A DNA stretch of 64,000 nucleotides from Litomosoides sigmodontis (Eukaryota; Nematoda; Chromadorea; Rhabditida; Onchocercidae): assembly GCA_963070105.1 (NCBI GenBank), contig OY718808.1, positions 7,737,398 to 7,801,397 on the forward strand, given 5' to 3'. Position 1 is the first letter of the stretch; the number at the start of each line of letters is the position of its first letter. The notes under the pieces were generated by a model. The model was not told the origin of the DNA. It did no database searches and worked only from the letters and a program-made list of their open reading frames with translations. Positions 12,665-26,300 of this stretch are shown piece by piece. The translations under genes were made by a program, and so were the position numbers.

Positions 12665-15600
12665 ATGAGACTGTACGTCGTTTCAATCATCATTGGATTG
12701 CTAACGATCATTGTATTATCCAATGTGCTCATCATCTGTAATATCATCAAACTATTCGTATTTAATCAAGTCTGTTTTGCTAATTACTGGTAGTTTTAAT
12801 TGTGAAATAGGAAATAAGTGTAAGTAAGTAAGTAAGTAAGGAGAGTAGGTATATCAACAAACTCTCTCTCCCTTTTTTTTTTAATGAAATTAGAAGAGTT
12901 AGCTCGCCAATCGTACCAATAGAGTTGGAAAAAAAAATGTTAAATTGAATAATCATATGGCAGTTCAATTCCAAGCACAAGCACTTACTTGAAAGTTTGT
13001 TAAAATGCATTTTCGAAAGCATTTCTGCTGCCATATGACATTTTAATGATGTTTAAAGGAAATTTCATTTTGTCTTTTCTTTCCTTGCTGCTATCACAAA
13101 GATAAATTTCATACAGAATATAATCAAATTGGGCACCGTTACGACAGCCAAAAATTTCGCTAGCACCATTCGATCAGGAAAAACATGCGGTGTGTTTTTA
13201 TGGTAAAAAACGAAGAAAAAACATTTTGATGATTTTTTTTATTTAAAATAAACAAATATTCCGATTTAGATAGTGAAATTTTTGAAAATTGTATAAATTG
13301 GAATTGTACTGCAATTAACTACTCGACTAATGAATTAATTAGTTTTCTTTACGATCTATTTTACTTCACCAATTCTTTTTTCCTCATTCCCCTCGTTTTC
13401 CTCATTTTCTGCAATTTTTTTTGGTAATGAAATTGTGGTCGAACATTTGCACGTTCAATTAAGCCTCTAAACGCAATCTGCTCAGATTTTATCAAATAAC
13501 AAATTTAAAAGTAAAAAGTGAAACAAATGAATGCAAAATGTTACTAAACTGAGGATCATAATGTACTACTACTGTTTCATCAATCTTCACGGCTTACTTC
13601 CGAAGTGTTAGTTCGTTTTTAAATTCCCAACTTTTATTAAAACTTTGCATCACACAGAAGCATTTATTAATAATATGATATCAATTCTTATCATTGTTAT
13701 TAATCATATCAGACGCAATTGTGACTACTGCAACAGAACTGAAACATCGACATCGGCACAAATTTAATACGAACCTCGGGAAGCATGTGAGGGTGAAGAA
13801 GCCACAGCTGAAGCAACCAAACAAACATAATTCGACTGTAGCAAATTCGATCATCAATGCTACCTCTAATTTCTATGTTAGTGATAAGTTAGCTTTTCAT
13901 TTCATAGGATTGTTTTATCTTATAATTTGAAGAAAAACGAGTTTAGCTTCAAAAATTTGAATAGCATGGTGCATAGTTTGAATTTTTTTTTTTAATATTT
14001 CAGAAGCAAAGAACAACTGCAGCTAGCAATACTGGCTCGTCAGTTATAGCTGATATTTCAAATATTGCATTTATCAATGAAAGTACAAAAATATCACTCA
14101 AATGGAATATATTTACGTCACTTTCTTCTGATACTGTTGTCATCGTAGCGACACAACCGCCACCACCACCACCGACAACAACAACAACAACAATGACATC
14201 ACCACGACCACCACCAACAACAACAATGACATTAACAACATTAACGACAACGTTAACAACGCTACCAACAATATCACTGCCAACAACAACAACAACAACA
14301 ACACGACCAGCAACAACAGTATCACGTATTGTTGCAGGTAACTACGAACTGTTGCCATCACTGTTGCTGTTACTGCGAAAATAAAACTGTCGCAAATAAT
14401 TCAGGAAGTACCATCTCACTAATCTTTTAACAGATATCAGTAAAAGTAACAAATATTCAATTATTACTTATGTTTACAAGTATGCTTCATCGCTAACACA
14501 GCGGATGCTGCAAAATTCCATCACTGTCAGGATGACCAGTGGTAGGTCGCACAGTTTTTATTACCTCTCTCTCTATCTTCTTCATCAACGTCTGCACCAC
14601 TCACTGCCTTCATCTTCCATTAAATTATGAGAAAAAGAAAATATGTTGTTTTTATTGAAGAGAAAAAAAAACGATGGAATTTATGATTTAATTTAAATTA
14701 ATAATGCATTTTTTTAAAATTTACATCTTAATGTTTGAACTCTTTAAGGCTACAAACTCAGGCCACAATGTTTCAATGTTCAGATTTTTTGAGGTGAGAG
14801 CTTGTCGGAAATCTCAAAGGATTTACAAGCAAAATTGCAAACTGAACAAATGCAACCTTTACCATCATCGCTACCTGTCAAAATTACCACCTATCGTCAA
14901 CCACCATTTCTTGTTTTAAAAACTCATCGGGAAGTTCAAAGTGAGGAAATAGTGAATCCGTTGAAAATTGTGGGCATTTCCCAACAGACTACCACTCCAT
15001 CACCATGGTTAGCAATTAAAATATTTTAACAAAAATCGGATTAAATTTAGAGCTACAATGCAGAATCGATAACGCGTTAATTTTCAAGCAGCTGTTAAAA
15101 TGATTCAGCAGCAAAACGGATTTCAGAAATTTGAATCTAACATTCAAAAGTGCATATATTAGTCTGTTACAAGAAAAGTTCTTGAATGTCTTCCGCAATA
15201 ATTTGTCAATGAAAACAAAATGAGAAATTAACACTTCTTCGTCTATAAAAAAAGGTGTAATTTTAGGGTCAGAAGATCAGAGTTTACTTTAGTAACAGCT
15301 TTACTGGACATTGGAAGAGGTGATTGGTGGGAGTATCGTCGCCCATTGGAAATTTATTATGACTTTCTGGAAAATTTGCTAAAATTAAAAGTTAATTTAG
15401 TCATTTTTGTTGATCAGAAAAGCGTCAGGCATGTTTACACTCGCAGGAAATTACATCGATTGGAACACATTACTAAAGTAAGTCTCACTTTAGATTTTGC
15501 TATACTCTAACAAAGGATACAAACGCCTATGTAGATTAAAAAATGAATATATTTGATATTTTCACAACTAATTCATAAAAAATGCACAGTTTGATTAATG

Positions 15601-17073
15601 CCACTCAGCTCAGGTGACAAATGCGCCTATCTATCCGAAGACCAGTAGAAATCATAATATTCTGAACCTTTCAGATAATTCCAATTACTTTGGCTGAACT
15701 TCCTCTTCATCGGTACATGAAAGCTGCAATGGACGTGATAGCAGATGAACGAAGCGGTAAACGTTGGGATGAGCGGTGGGATCGCTCGATGAGTTCACAT
15801 CCGGAGGGGAAAAGTGCAAAATATGACATATTGGTGAACTCCAAGTCATACTTCTTATACAACGCTTCGGTAAATCTCTCAAAACAACTGAAACTTTGTA
15901 AAAATATGACAATCTCTTCATCTATTTCATTCGACATGTGTAGAGATGTTTTGAAATTTGAATAAATGTTAAATAAAATGAAATAAGCATGCTAAAATAA
16001 AAATGTCAGGAATTGTTATGAAGTAGACAACGTAAGACGTGATGTTTTCATTGTAAATTAATTTAGAGAAGTAATCCATTCAAGAGTGAATTTTTTGCAT
16101 GGTTGGATGCGGGTTACGCACATGGCAATCAGTCCGTATTTCCACCATCATTTCATTGGCAGCCTAATTTAGTGCCACGGAAAATTTCCCTCATTAAGGT
16201 AAAGGTATCATTCAATTTCATTCTCATTCCCTAAGTGTGAGCTTATGCAGCGATTCAATAGAGGATTCTTATGACAAAAAACAAGGATGACGAGGATGTT
16301 TACTAGTGGTCGATGAGTACGAGAGGTTAATATCCACGATTTAACAAAATACATGAAGGACATCTCGTAACAACAGAGTAATCGAGTGGTAGCGATTTAT
16401 TTACTTAATACTATTCAGATTTAAATTCAAAGGTTTACTGATATCACATCAGTTAACAAACTGTTTTACGACTTCCATAGGAAAGATTCAGTTCGTAATG
16501 ACGATGAAGCAGCATGTGAATCCTCTTTAAAACGGTATAATTCATATTTAATCTTGTTATAACCAAATGCGTTGTTTGAAACTAGCAAATATTCTGGAAA
16601 TATGTAATTTGAGGTGACACCATGGTACGACAGTATATCTCGATATACGCTTACCGATTTATATCGCAAGAACTGGGCTGTAATAAGCGGTGGTTTCCTC
16701 GGTGGTGATATCTATTCGATAAATCGCTTCCATCATCTATTCCATCGTACAGTCGTTGGCCTAATTTACCGAAAATACGTCGATGATGATCAGGTGAGTT
16801 CGTTATTATCGTACTTTAAAATATACAACAACTTGTGCATTTTCATTTCAAATCAATCTTTTTGTCCACAAATCTGTTATTAAAAGGATCTCTGAAGTTT
16901 TAATGAACTGAAAAACAGGTGTTCTTAAGTCTAATGAATATATCAGAAGCATATATTCATTTACCTCTTAACACTCGTTTCAGACAACTCTCGTATTGAT
17001 CATCCAGCGGCATCCAACACTGTTCAATGTGATACATGGAGATTGGTTCGATGCATTCTATTTATTTCCTTAA
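12665..17073 (+). CDS. HtrL/YibB-family type II membrane protein with mucin-like stalk
   Basis: Exons: 12665-12737, 13713-13876, 14004-14337, 14794-15007, 15267-15477, 15675-15869, 16067-16198, optional 16492-16515, 16614-16793, 16984-17073. They give about 530-538 aa in continuous phase. Residues 1-24 form a hydrophobic signal anchor (MRLYVVSIIIGLLTIIVLSN). A basic, Asn-rich region and then a Thr/Pro stalk (residues about 130-190, with TTTTTTT and PPPPPP runs) suggest a heavily O-glycosylated stem. The C-terminal 275 residues carry HtrL/YibB-type motifs: FTLVTALLDIGRGDWW, RPLEIYYDFLENLL, LVIFVDQ, ISGGFLGGD, and the acidic cluster KYVDDDQ followed by LVLIIQRHP. That order, with an early FVD and a late DDDQ, resembles Golgi glycosyltransferase-like folds. 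Family membership rests on motif recall. The first splice (a weak T|GTAATA donor) and the 24-nt exon are the least certain parts. Confidence 0.78.
12811..12841 (+). repeat. AAGT tetranucleotide microsatellite
   Basis: About five uninterrupted copies of AAGT occur in the first intron of the HtrL-type gene. The motif resembles repeated splice-donor cores (GTAAGTAAG) but lies after in-frame stops. Confidence 0.8.
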
Positions 17074-18409
17074 TTGACATTTATACTTTCCGTTGTATTG
17101 TTTCTCACTATACAGAAAGAGGCTTTCTTAAGATAAATTCATTGAGAATCTACTGATGCAAAATATTCACAAGGAAAATTAGATACGTTAAGTTTCCTTG
17201 TTAACTGTCGGTTACATTTGTCCTTATACTTGCTGTTAGTCATGGAAGAATTGCATTACTATACTCTTTAATTTACACTTTTAAATTCCTACTGTGTTCA
17301 AACCTAGGCATATTCGACTTTTGTATGTGTTAAAAGAGTTTTAGGTGGTGGCATATGTACGACACAGTGTTGTTTTTTTTGGAGCTTTGATTTTATTCTG
17401 TTATTGTTCTTACTTGTTCATCCTAATTTGTTTCTTACAGTAATACTCAGCGATAGCAGAAATGAAATAAGTTGAAGAAAAATTTCAATTTATGATATCG
17501 AAAGACCTAAATAACTAATTACTTCCTAAATTTGACATCAGAAGCGAAATTCAGAACTAAGTGAACAAAAGATAGACTATTAGGATGAATAGCGAAGCGG
17601 ATAATTTACTCATTAGCATTCCAATTTATTTTCCATATATCATTTCATCAGTGAGTTTGATGTTTACTGCCTTTTCTTCTTTTGCAATGCCAATTTCATC
17701 TGCCATTTGTCAAGTCATTCAAAATATGTGCTGTATGTAATATATGTTTATATGAAATCTGAATTTGTGCTATTAAAATGTTCTCACTCACGTAACTTAT
17801 TACATAAAGCTTAGAGAGTTATTTAGCTGATTCTTATTTTTTGCTACCGCACTTCAATGTCTAAATTACAGTAAACTAATTCACATGCAAATGTTTTTAG
17901 TCTGAAAGCTAACTTTATGTTCAGTAAAGCAGGTTTCCTTCATACAGCCGTTTTTTCCATATCTATCCTTTATTTGATAAGATTTTGTCACATTATATTA
18001 TATTTGTTATAAATTACTCCTACTCTTAGGCACATTAGAGTTATGTATAAAACAAGGTAAGCGTTAATGCAGTAGCGTTCCGTTCCTAAACGGAACAGCC
18101 TCGCCATCAACATTCTTAAACCGCTACGAAAACAAATGCTCCAATATCATGAATACATGCGTAGAAGTTAATACACAAAACAAGCTGCAAAAGTGAATTA
18201 TTCAAAAGAAATTTATTGTCGTTTATAACAAAATTAAGTAACTACAAAGCATTTATACCTGTTTTGAACTGCTAGCAACAATAAACTGCCAAGATTTTCC
18301 TTCTGTCTCACTTCGTACAGATTCAGTGTCATCAGGCAGCAGAAGTAGCAAAGAGTACCACAAGGAAATCAAAATTTTGTAAACCGCAAAACATAAAGCA
18401 TATCTATAT
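17074..18409. other. convergent intergenic spacer
   Basis: About 1.3 kb between the stop codons of two converging genes. It is AT-rich with several polyadenylation-type AATAAA motifs and no coding signal on either strand. Confidence 0.6.
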
Positions 18410-19738
18410 TCATTCCGAATCACTCTCTGGCTCTGTCTTTATTCCGGAGGTATCTAAGTCGTCCTCTGTTTCAGATTTAACTGCCACCTGATCATCGGAT
18501 AACCAATCTTTTGTATCATCTACCTCGCCCTGAATGAAGTACCTAGTTGAAATGAAGCTTCAAGTCCCCAACTTTTGTCCCCGAATTCACATCAACGGCA
18601 TATAGATGTTCGAAAACAGATACTTAACTATTTTTGATTCCATCAGTTTCTTCTTGAAGTTCTCTGCGGAAACGCCGTGCAACCGGCGTTTCTTGCTTGT
18701 CATACTTGCTACCGATGCATCATTTAGTTCTTTTTGTCGTTCAGCCACTGCGTTAAATAGTTGGACAACACCTCTGTAATCAAGTATTTTCCTAAGTCAA
18801 TCGAAATGGACCACTATCAAGATAATATTTCTCAATTAAATGTGGCTGCACTATTAAGAGGAAACGCATTATATTTGATGGGCTCGTGTTCCGGCAATAT
18901 ATCTTAAAGATCGCGACACTCTACTAGATGCATATTTTACTCAAGGCAATAAGCTTACAACGACTAAGAAAAAACACTGTATACAATTTCTTGATCTGGA
19001 AGTATTCTTGGTTGACGCAAGATAATATTCCCCAATTAAAAAATCGTCGTACTAAGAAATGAATGCTTGCGGAGATGTACTAAATGCAACAAGCAATGAA
19101 AAAGCAAATGCATTGAATGAAAAATGAACTTCGTTGCAAGATGAACAAAATTGCGTTCTCGGTCTCGATCCAGCACCGGATCTGGTAATACTATGCCCAT
19201 TCGATCTCGTTCATGTTTCGCTGCATGTTCTGCCCGTAACTCCCGTTTCGTACGTTTTAACTTCTATGAATTATAAAAAATTTAATGCCACACATAACAT
19301 ACTTATTCTTAACTTCCCAAATTTTCTAAATAAATTAAAGGGAATAAAAATAGATCACATAGAAAAGATTACTTCTGCTACAACTATTCCCCAATAATCT
19401 TGAAAAATAAGTTGATATACGTCAGCTACTACCCTCTACAAAGCCTTAAATCCTCGAAAATTTCAATGAAGTAACGGACTTTCTGCTGTTTGCCATTTTC
19501 AAAATAAACTATCTTCTGATCGTCTGTATTTTTCTGTGTTACGAGAGCATCTGAAAGAGATAAAATCATTACCGAAAGAATGCTAATAACAATAAATATG
19601 AAAAGAATTTGATAAGTGGAAATTTAACAAACAGTAGAAAAACAATGCATATTCACGATTAATCGAACCATCATCTGAGGTTGAGGAGGAACTTTCGCCA
19701 GTACTGGAACATAATTCCCTCACATCTAATTGATCCAT
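18410..19738 (-). CDS. rrp15: RRP15-like ribosomal RNA processing protein
   Basis: Nucleolar factor required for pre-60S ribosomal subunit maturation. Exons in coding order: 19738-19657, 19550-19480, 19263-19130, 18773-18629, 18529-18410. They total 552 nt (183 aa) in phase. The diagnostic block spans two exons: a basic helix (KLKRTKRELRAEHAAKHE), then LPDPVLDRDRERNFVHLATK and GVVQLFNAVAERQ, matching the RRP15 signature of a D-[KR]-E/R-x-ERN stretch followed by the GVVQLFNAV core. The C-terminus keeps a KDW motif inside an acidic tail ending EPESDSE. The N-terminus (MDQLDVRELCSSTGESSSST) is acidic and Ser-rich, as in homologues. The protein is shorter than the vertebrate form. The donor of the second exon (AAA|GTCCGT) is weak, so that boundary is tentative. 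It is divergent from the coiled-coil gene. Confidence 0.85.
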
Positions 19739-20308
19739 TTTAATGCCTGACCACGTCACATAAAACTCTTGTGATATCCAGATGGAGAATTACTGAACCG
19801 TCAATAACAGAAACGCTGCGAAGCTAAAATACCTAAGCGCGGATTGCTTGTCTACAAATTCCGCATCTCACAGCAACACTGTGCTGCAACAGGTCTACTC
19901 ACGTTAGCCTTCCATGAAAACTGTGATCTCACGCTAAGGGGGAAAGTAAAAAGTGTGAGGGTGTATGATCCACTGCGGTGCATTATTGCTAGAATTTCTT
20001 GAAGTCCTATATGAGATTTTCCAGGAAAATTGAATTAGGATGAGTTCTATGTATTTAAATGTACTGAGATATCTTCTGTATCGAAGCTGAATGTTCGTAC
20101 CGTAGCTTACTGTTATGTCACTTCTCGTATAGTACCGGACAGGTGGTTGTGGATGATGGATTTCGATTTAAATCTTGTAATTCAGTTGCTCTCCTCTTTG
20201 TATACTCTTTGTGAGCTTTAAACTGAGTGGAATTGTTCTAAATGTTCGACATAACTGAATTATTAATTGCAGTTGCTCAAATGAAAGGAAAAAGTATAAT
20301 GCGTTGTT
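19739..20308. promoter_or_regulatory. divergent intergenic region, RRP15 / coiled-coil gene
   Basis: About 570 bp separate the RRP15 start (minus) from the first ATG of the coiled-coil gene (plus), so both promoters must lie here unless they use distant upstream exons. A TTGCAG acceptor at about 20272 sits 37 bp before the plus-strand ATG and could be an SL trans-splice site. No specific factor site was identified. Confidence 0.45.
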
Positions 20309-23300
20309 ATGCATAATCGGATTAAAGATGTGAAGAGTGGCAGTGATGATAATGGTGGTATTGTTGAAGTAAAAGATAAGATTTGCTTCGATGGCATTGA
20401 TATCGGAAAATATGCAAATTTTCGTACTTTATTCAACACCTTAAAGAAACGAAATGCATCATCTACAGATGCTGATCATACTCATCACTTAGTATCATCT
20501 CAACAGGAGAGGTATCAGTTAGGTTTCATTGTAATTACAGTGTCAAAAAGTTCCCAATTTTTAATTTTGGCAATTAGGGAAAGAACCAAAGAAGCAGTTG
20601 GTTAAAGGAAAGAATCCCAAGCAGCCATTTATTTGATGACCAAAAATGCAGGGAACTTTTCTAATACTAAATACGAACAAACATGTGAACATTCGGGAAA
20701 CACGATATAGATTATAAGCAGGAGTTCATTAGCAATCGTTTTCAGAATTTACCCGATTAATTTAGACACCTTGCTAACACTCCTAAAAATCAAGGTGTTC
20801 CAACTTTTTATTAGAATCTGAAAATCGGATTTCTGTTAGTAAAAAGCTTTGATTTAAACTTTAGGAAGTTCTTTAAGTCAAAAAGACATCAAATTTTTTT
20901 CTGAAGATCTCAAAACTGTAATATAACATGAAATATGCCACATTCGTAAAAATAAATGTGAGTAGCTTAGTATTAAGCTACTTCCTTCAAGTTTTCCCAT
21001 GCCTACTGATCAACTGTGCTTTCACTCTTCCAGTTCAACAGGCCTTTCCTGATTCTCGTGCTTACAGATCAGGGTGTAGAAGTGTATCCGTAGCAGAAGA
21101 CTGTACACCAAGTATACCGTTCCAACAGTTAAATGTTACCAGTGAGAATTCAAATGACGAACGTATTGTCGAAAACTGTCAAGCATCCGATGAATTGCAA
21201 CCTGGTACATGCTCAACTGTAATGGTATGCACCTCTTTTGGTATGAGAGCACAATAAATAAAGTTATTACTTTAGTTGTGATTAAACTTTTAACAAATTT
21301 ATGCGGGATTTAGTCATCTTGTAGTAATCACAAAGGTTAGATTGCCATCCAATAATGCTAAGCAATTTAATAAATACACCACCATTTGGTAATCTGACTA
21401 TCTCGCCAAATGAAAGTGTTCGAAATAGAACACTCAGTATTTGAAATTTAAAAATGATAAATGCAAAAATATTGTTTAACGAACACTGGATTCAAAAACA
21501 CAACGATTAAGGAACAGTTCAATCATCTAACCTCCACTTTAAACTAACTCTAGTGTATTTATCTGTTTACAGATACCAACTAATTTTGTTCGCAAGAAGT
21601 TGCAGTTACAGGTCAATAAGCAAATTTGCTGCAAGGAAATGGCAACATTGAATGCAACATCAAAAACAAGGGAAATTCCATCCGCAGCTTTTGATTTGCT
21701 TCTAGACTGCAGCAAGAAGGAGATACAAATAGATAAGGACGAAGGCAATAAAGTGAGGACACATATATTTAATACAAAATATCGACGAAATCAAACTTGT
21801 GAAATTGTGAATAAACCTTATGCTTCTATTTTTCTCCTTCATTTCTGTATCACTTTTTTCTAATCTTTTTCGTCATATCATTCTTCATGCATTATTGCTG
21901 CTTAAGAATTATCTCAGCTAATGCGGTACACATGAGCTAGTATTTTCTCCAATAAATTGATTTATTCTTCCAACTTTTTTCACTAATTGGTCTTTTGTTT
22001 TGAATTTAATTGTTTTCGTGGACTGTGAATAGCAGCTTATAGCAAATTAAGATGGAGAATTACATATAGTCAACAAAAGCCAGAAGATCCGGTCTTTATG
22101 TGCCGGTAACTGAAGAAACTTAGTTGGACTGGCAATTCTTCACAGTGTTAATCCTGCCGTCAAACTGACCAACATGGGAATGAGGGAAGCGTAATCTAAA
22201 TTGACTTACACTAATGCTAAAAATAGTCAACTATTGACAGATCTTCATTGGTTCCTCTTTTTTATGTATTTTGAAAATCTGCCTTGAGATGTCGTAATAG
22301 CTCAGAATTATTTGATGTGCTTTAGAATTTTTAAAATTTCTAATAGGATGGAGATTGAACCGCAATTAGGCGACTCTTGGCAAGCATTGTAAGTCTTTCC
22401 ACATCATTTTTTCTTTGCATTTGTGAACATTCACGTTTGACATAAGGTGTTCGCAAAAGTGATCTTATGATGTTTTCCTTACAGTTAAACAGTTAAATGA
22501 TGTAATTATTGCATGCAGAAGGTATGGCAGTTCTGTGATTTTTTTTTCTATTCATTCTGTTTACTTTATAGATTGTAAACGATACAGCACCACTTGTACG
22601 ACCGCATCCCTTCAAGAACGGTACCGCCCGAAGTATTGAAACTACTCTGTTCGTTTAGTTTTTGAATTTACTTTCAAAAATAATGATGAATTTGGAAAAT
22701 GGAGAGGAATAACGTATAGTACAATGCATAACAGTCAATGCACAACATTTCTCGTCAAATGATGAAATAGTGATTATTAATTAATCAAGTTGAAAAGGTT
22801 GAAATTTATTGATGCAGTCACATAATTTCGCCTTTTTAACTTTTTTGGCAGTGGCAGTACTACTCTCCCATTTACATTTCATTAATTTACTATAAATTGT
22901 CAGTATTGCCTTTACGAAGAGTAAAAAGCAGAGCACACAGGAAAACTACTACTATAGAGGTGGTTTTCTTTTGATTCAATAAAGCAAGCAACGAAATGGG
23001 TCGTTAATTATTTGTCGTACATATTGTAATTGTCGCTAATTATCAAAATCCAGAGGTAATTAAATGTCGATATACTTATTTTAAAGAACTGATGCATTTC
23101 AGAGCATCATCTGAGATACAGATGCCATCTTCTAGCTTGTTATTCCGTCGAACTTTTGAATTTCTAACACGGGAGAAAGAAGGAATTGGAAGGTACTATT
23201 TTTCTTTATTGTGTTTGTTTTTTTAACATCTAAGAAAGAAAATACGTGGAACTTATGTGTCGTTCTTGTGTAATCTCTAATGTTGTTATATCACTTATAA

Positions 23301-26300
23301 TAAAGTAATGGATAAACAGGCTATTAAGTAAATCATTAGTTAATTGAATAAGAATTGTCATTATATAGCGAACGTGTTGTGTCATTTCTTTGCTGGGTGA
23401 TTTCTTGATAGTGATAAAATTTTTTTTAATTGATTAATTTGCTTGCCATAAAAATAACCACTTTCTGGAAACACGAAGGCGGTTTAAAAGTTGAGAGAGA
23501 AGTACGACGAATAGCCAGCTTCCCATTATTATTCTTCCAATCTCTTCATTTCATCAACTTTCAAAAATTCATTCTTTTTTCTACCTTTTTTCGAACCTTT
23601 TATTGACATGGTAATCTACTATATGAGCTTTGAAATAACGGATAAACTGAATTGAGTCATGGAATGACTTTCCTCGAAAGCCTCAGTTAATCAAGAAGAG
23701 CTAGTCACAACAATTTAGTCTCAGTTATTCTGTCGGTTGCGTAATATCTCATTGAAAGGATTGGCAATTGTGTTGACTGATTTTAATTTCTAGCAATGCT
23801 TAAATGAAGCTATTTTAAATGTTCGAATATCTTCTCGTGTTGGATTTTATGAATTTTTTGACTTCTTAATTTCGTCTCATTTTTTACTATTGACCTTTCA
23901 TTTGTTTTCATAAAGGTTATAATTAAAAATAAGGCCCATTATTTAGCTCACTATTGTAATTATAAAATATTTTTATATAACATTTCTAAGGATAAATGAA
24001 TAAAAAAGTAGAGCAACATTTAATCACTTTTGCTTAGCGTAAAATTTTAATGAAGGATCGACAAGGGTCCAGTGGGGCGAAGTTTGTCTTTTGATGATGC
24101 ATACACGGTAACGAAGGGGAAATGCCTTGTACGAAACACAGGTTTAGATATTAAACCCTTAGTCGTGCTAGATGGTGAACGCACGGATCCCAATTTGAGG
24201 TCTATTTAATGATTTTTTTTCAACTAAATTATTTAGGTCTAGGTTCTTTACAAATTCTAATTTGTAGTTTAACTATTTTTAATCTCTCTAATTTCGAGTC
24301 ATTTCAACTTTTTGAGAGAAAGAGAGAGAGAGAGATAAGTAATTCCCATGATTCAGAGAAAAGAGATAAGTAATTCCCATAATTCAATCTTTATTTATGG
24401 ATTGTATCGTCAAAAGATATCGGTAAAAGCAAAAATTAGATTACAGGCGAACAGCGGAAAGTGATAACAGTAGCTCTAAGCTAGTTAGCAAGAAAGAAGT
24501 ATGTTTTAACGAAGTAAGTTTTTGCAAGTTGTTTCATTTAGTTCCAGTTATTCCGTGACATTTTAAGTTACACATTATTCTCGGGAAAATCCAAAGAATC
24601 TTTCAAAAGAGTGGTTATTCCTGAGCCATGACTTTACTTGTGCAGCTGTACATCAGGGATTGGTCAAGAATAAATTCAGTGAAGGCAGAGGGACTTTAGT
24701 CAATTTTTTTCAGGGAGTTGAGAGTCATATTAATGCAGATAAGTTACAAGAAATCAGCACTTTGCGTAATATTAACAAAGTTGTAAGTTTTCATTGATTT
24801 CCTTTATGTTCGTACTTTGTCATCCTACCTGAGCATTTTCTTTTTTGTTTTATTCGGTGCATCATGGATCGTTGTCTTAGGATGAATTGTGGAATTATTG
24901 GCGTTTCTTTGGTTTTACTTTTAACAATTGCGTTTTGTTGCTAAATGATTCCTTATGTTGCAAGCGAATTTTCAGCTAGCTAGAAAACTGGCTAAAACAG
25001 AACGGATAGCACAGTTGCTTCAGATACAGCTCAAATTTTACGATAAAACAAATGACGCTAAGTTCGCATGCAGATTGGCTGGTAAGGTTGCGGTTTAGCT
25101 AACTGCTTTTATAATTTATTCAAACTTCTCTATAAACTGAATTGTCGGTTTATCAAGATTAATAGAGTTGATTGATTTTTTGTTAAATATCAGTTTTATT
25201 TCGAAATTCATGCTAACTTTCTGACTTATGTTTTTACTTGAAGTAATACGGTTGAACAAAACGAGTATCATTGCGCGGTTTGCGATTATTTCATTTCACT
25301 AGTAACAATCTTTGTTATAGATATCATCGATCGTCTGAAATTATTGCTGCCTAACGATCAATTTCGTGATAAAGCTTTACAGGTTAGCGGCATTTATTCG
25401 TACTAAAATGGTCAACTTTGTGTTCATAATGTTTCTTTTGTAGGTTTTGAATTCTGTGAATCCATCCATTGGCGTTAACGATGAAAAGTCTGTATTTCTG
25501 GATAATTTATTGAAAGAAATTGAGTACGACAAACGAAAATGTTGTGAAAAATTAGTTGAATATGTTCGCAAGCATCCGCCCCTTCTTATGGAATTGCAAA
25601 ATCAGGCAAACGAAGTAAGAATTTGCTTGTTGAATTTATATAATATCCCGTGTTTTCACGTACTCACTATTTAAGAATTATTTAGCTGTCTTACAATACA
25701 GATATCTTCTACGCATTTTGTAAAAGAAACCATAGTCGTGCTGTCATAAGCAGTACAAACCTTTTACACATGTGTTGTGGCAATGAATTGATTTATGTAG
25801 TATTAAAATCTTCAATTAAAAGACAAATTCTTGTAACATGGTTCCTGTTGTAGTCTTGGACTGCCTTATTAGGTCTTATCCACTAACTTAAGAGAAAAAA
25901 AGGAAATCTTTTACTGTTACAAATTCTTGTCGTAGCGTAATGACTGTTTTACTTGGTCAACAACATAACTCTTCATTAACCACCTTTTATAATGCTTATA
26001 TTAGTGTAACGAAACTATAATATCTAATAAAAAAATTTTGACTGCCTTCAGTAAAAATCTGTTGCTGCTGTTATCATTTAATCAGATTTAATAGAAGGTG
26101 CAACAAATTCTTTCATGGGACATATACCGGTTTAGCAATCTTTTGTGAAATTTTGAAAAATATCTATTTATTCGATGCAGAGGGTAGGAGAGTAGACAAG
26201 AAGATTTTTATCTTCAGCACATAACAAAAATGTTTTCTCATCTCTGTTTACATTGCTTTCAGTTTATAGAAGGTGTGGATTTTATCTGCTAACATTATGA

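Noticed and set aside
14140..14361. Leu/Val-rich open frame on the minus strand
   Set aside because: It is the antisense shadow of the Thr-rich stalk exon (ACA/ACC repeats read as TGT/GGT in other frames).
16481..16513. Reading GAAAGATTCAG as the exon start in the HtrL-type gene
   Set aside because: In the required phase it meets a TAA after five codons, so the CCATAG acceptor at 16480 cannot be the productive site.
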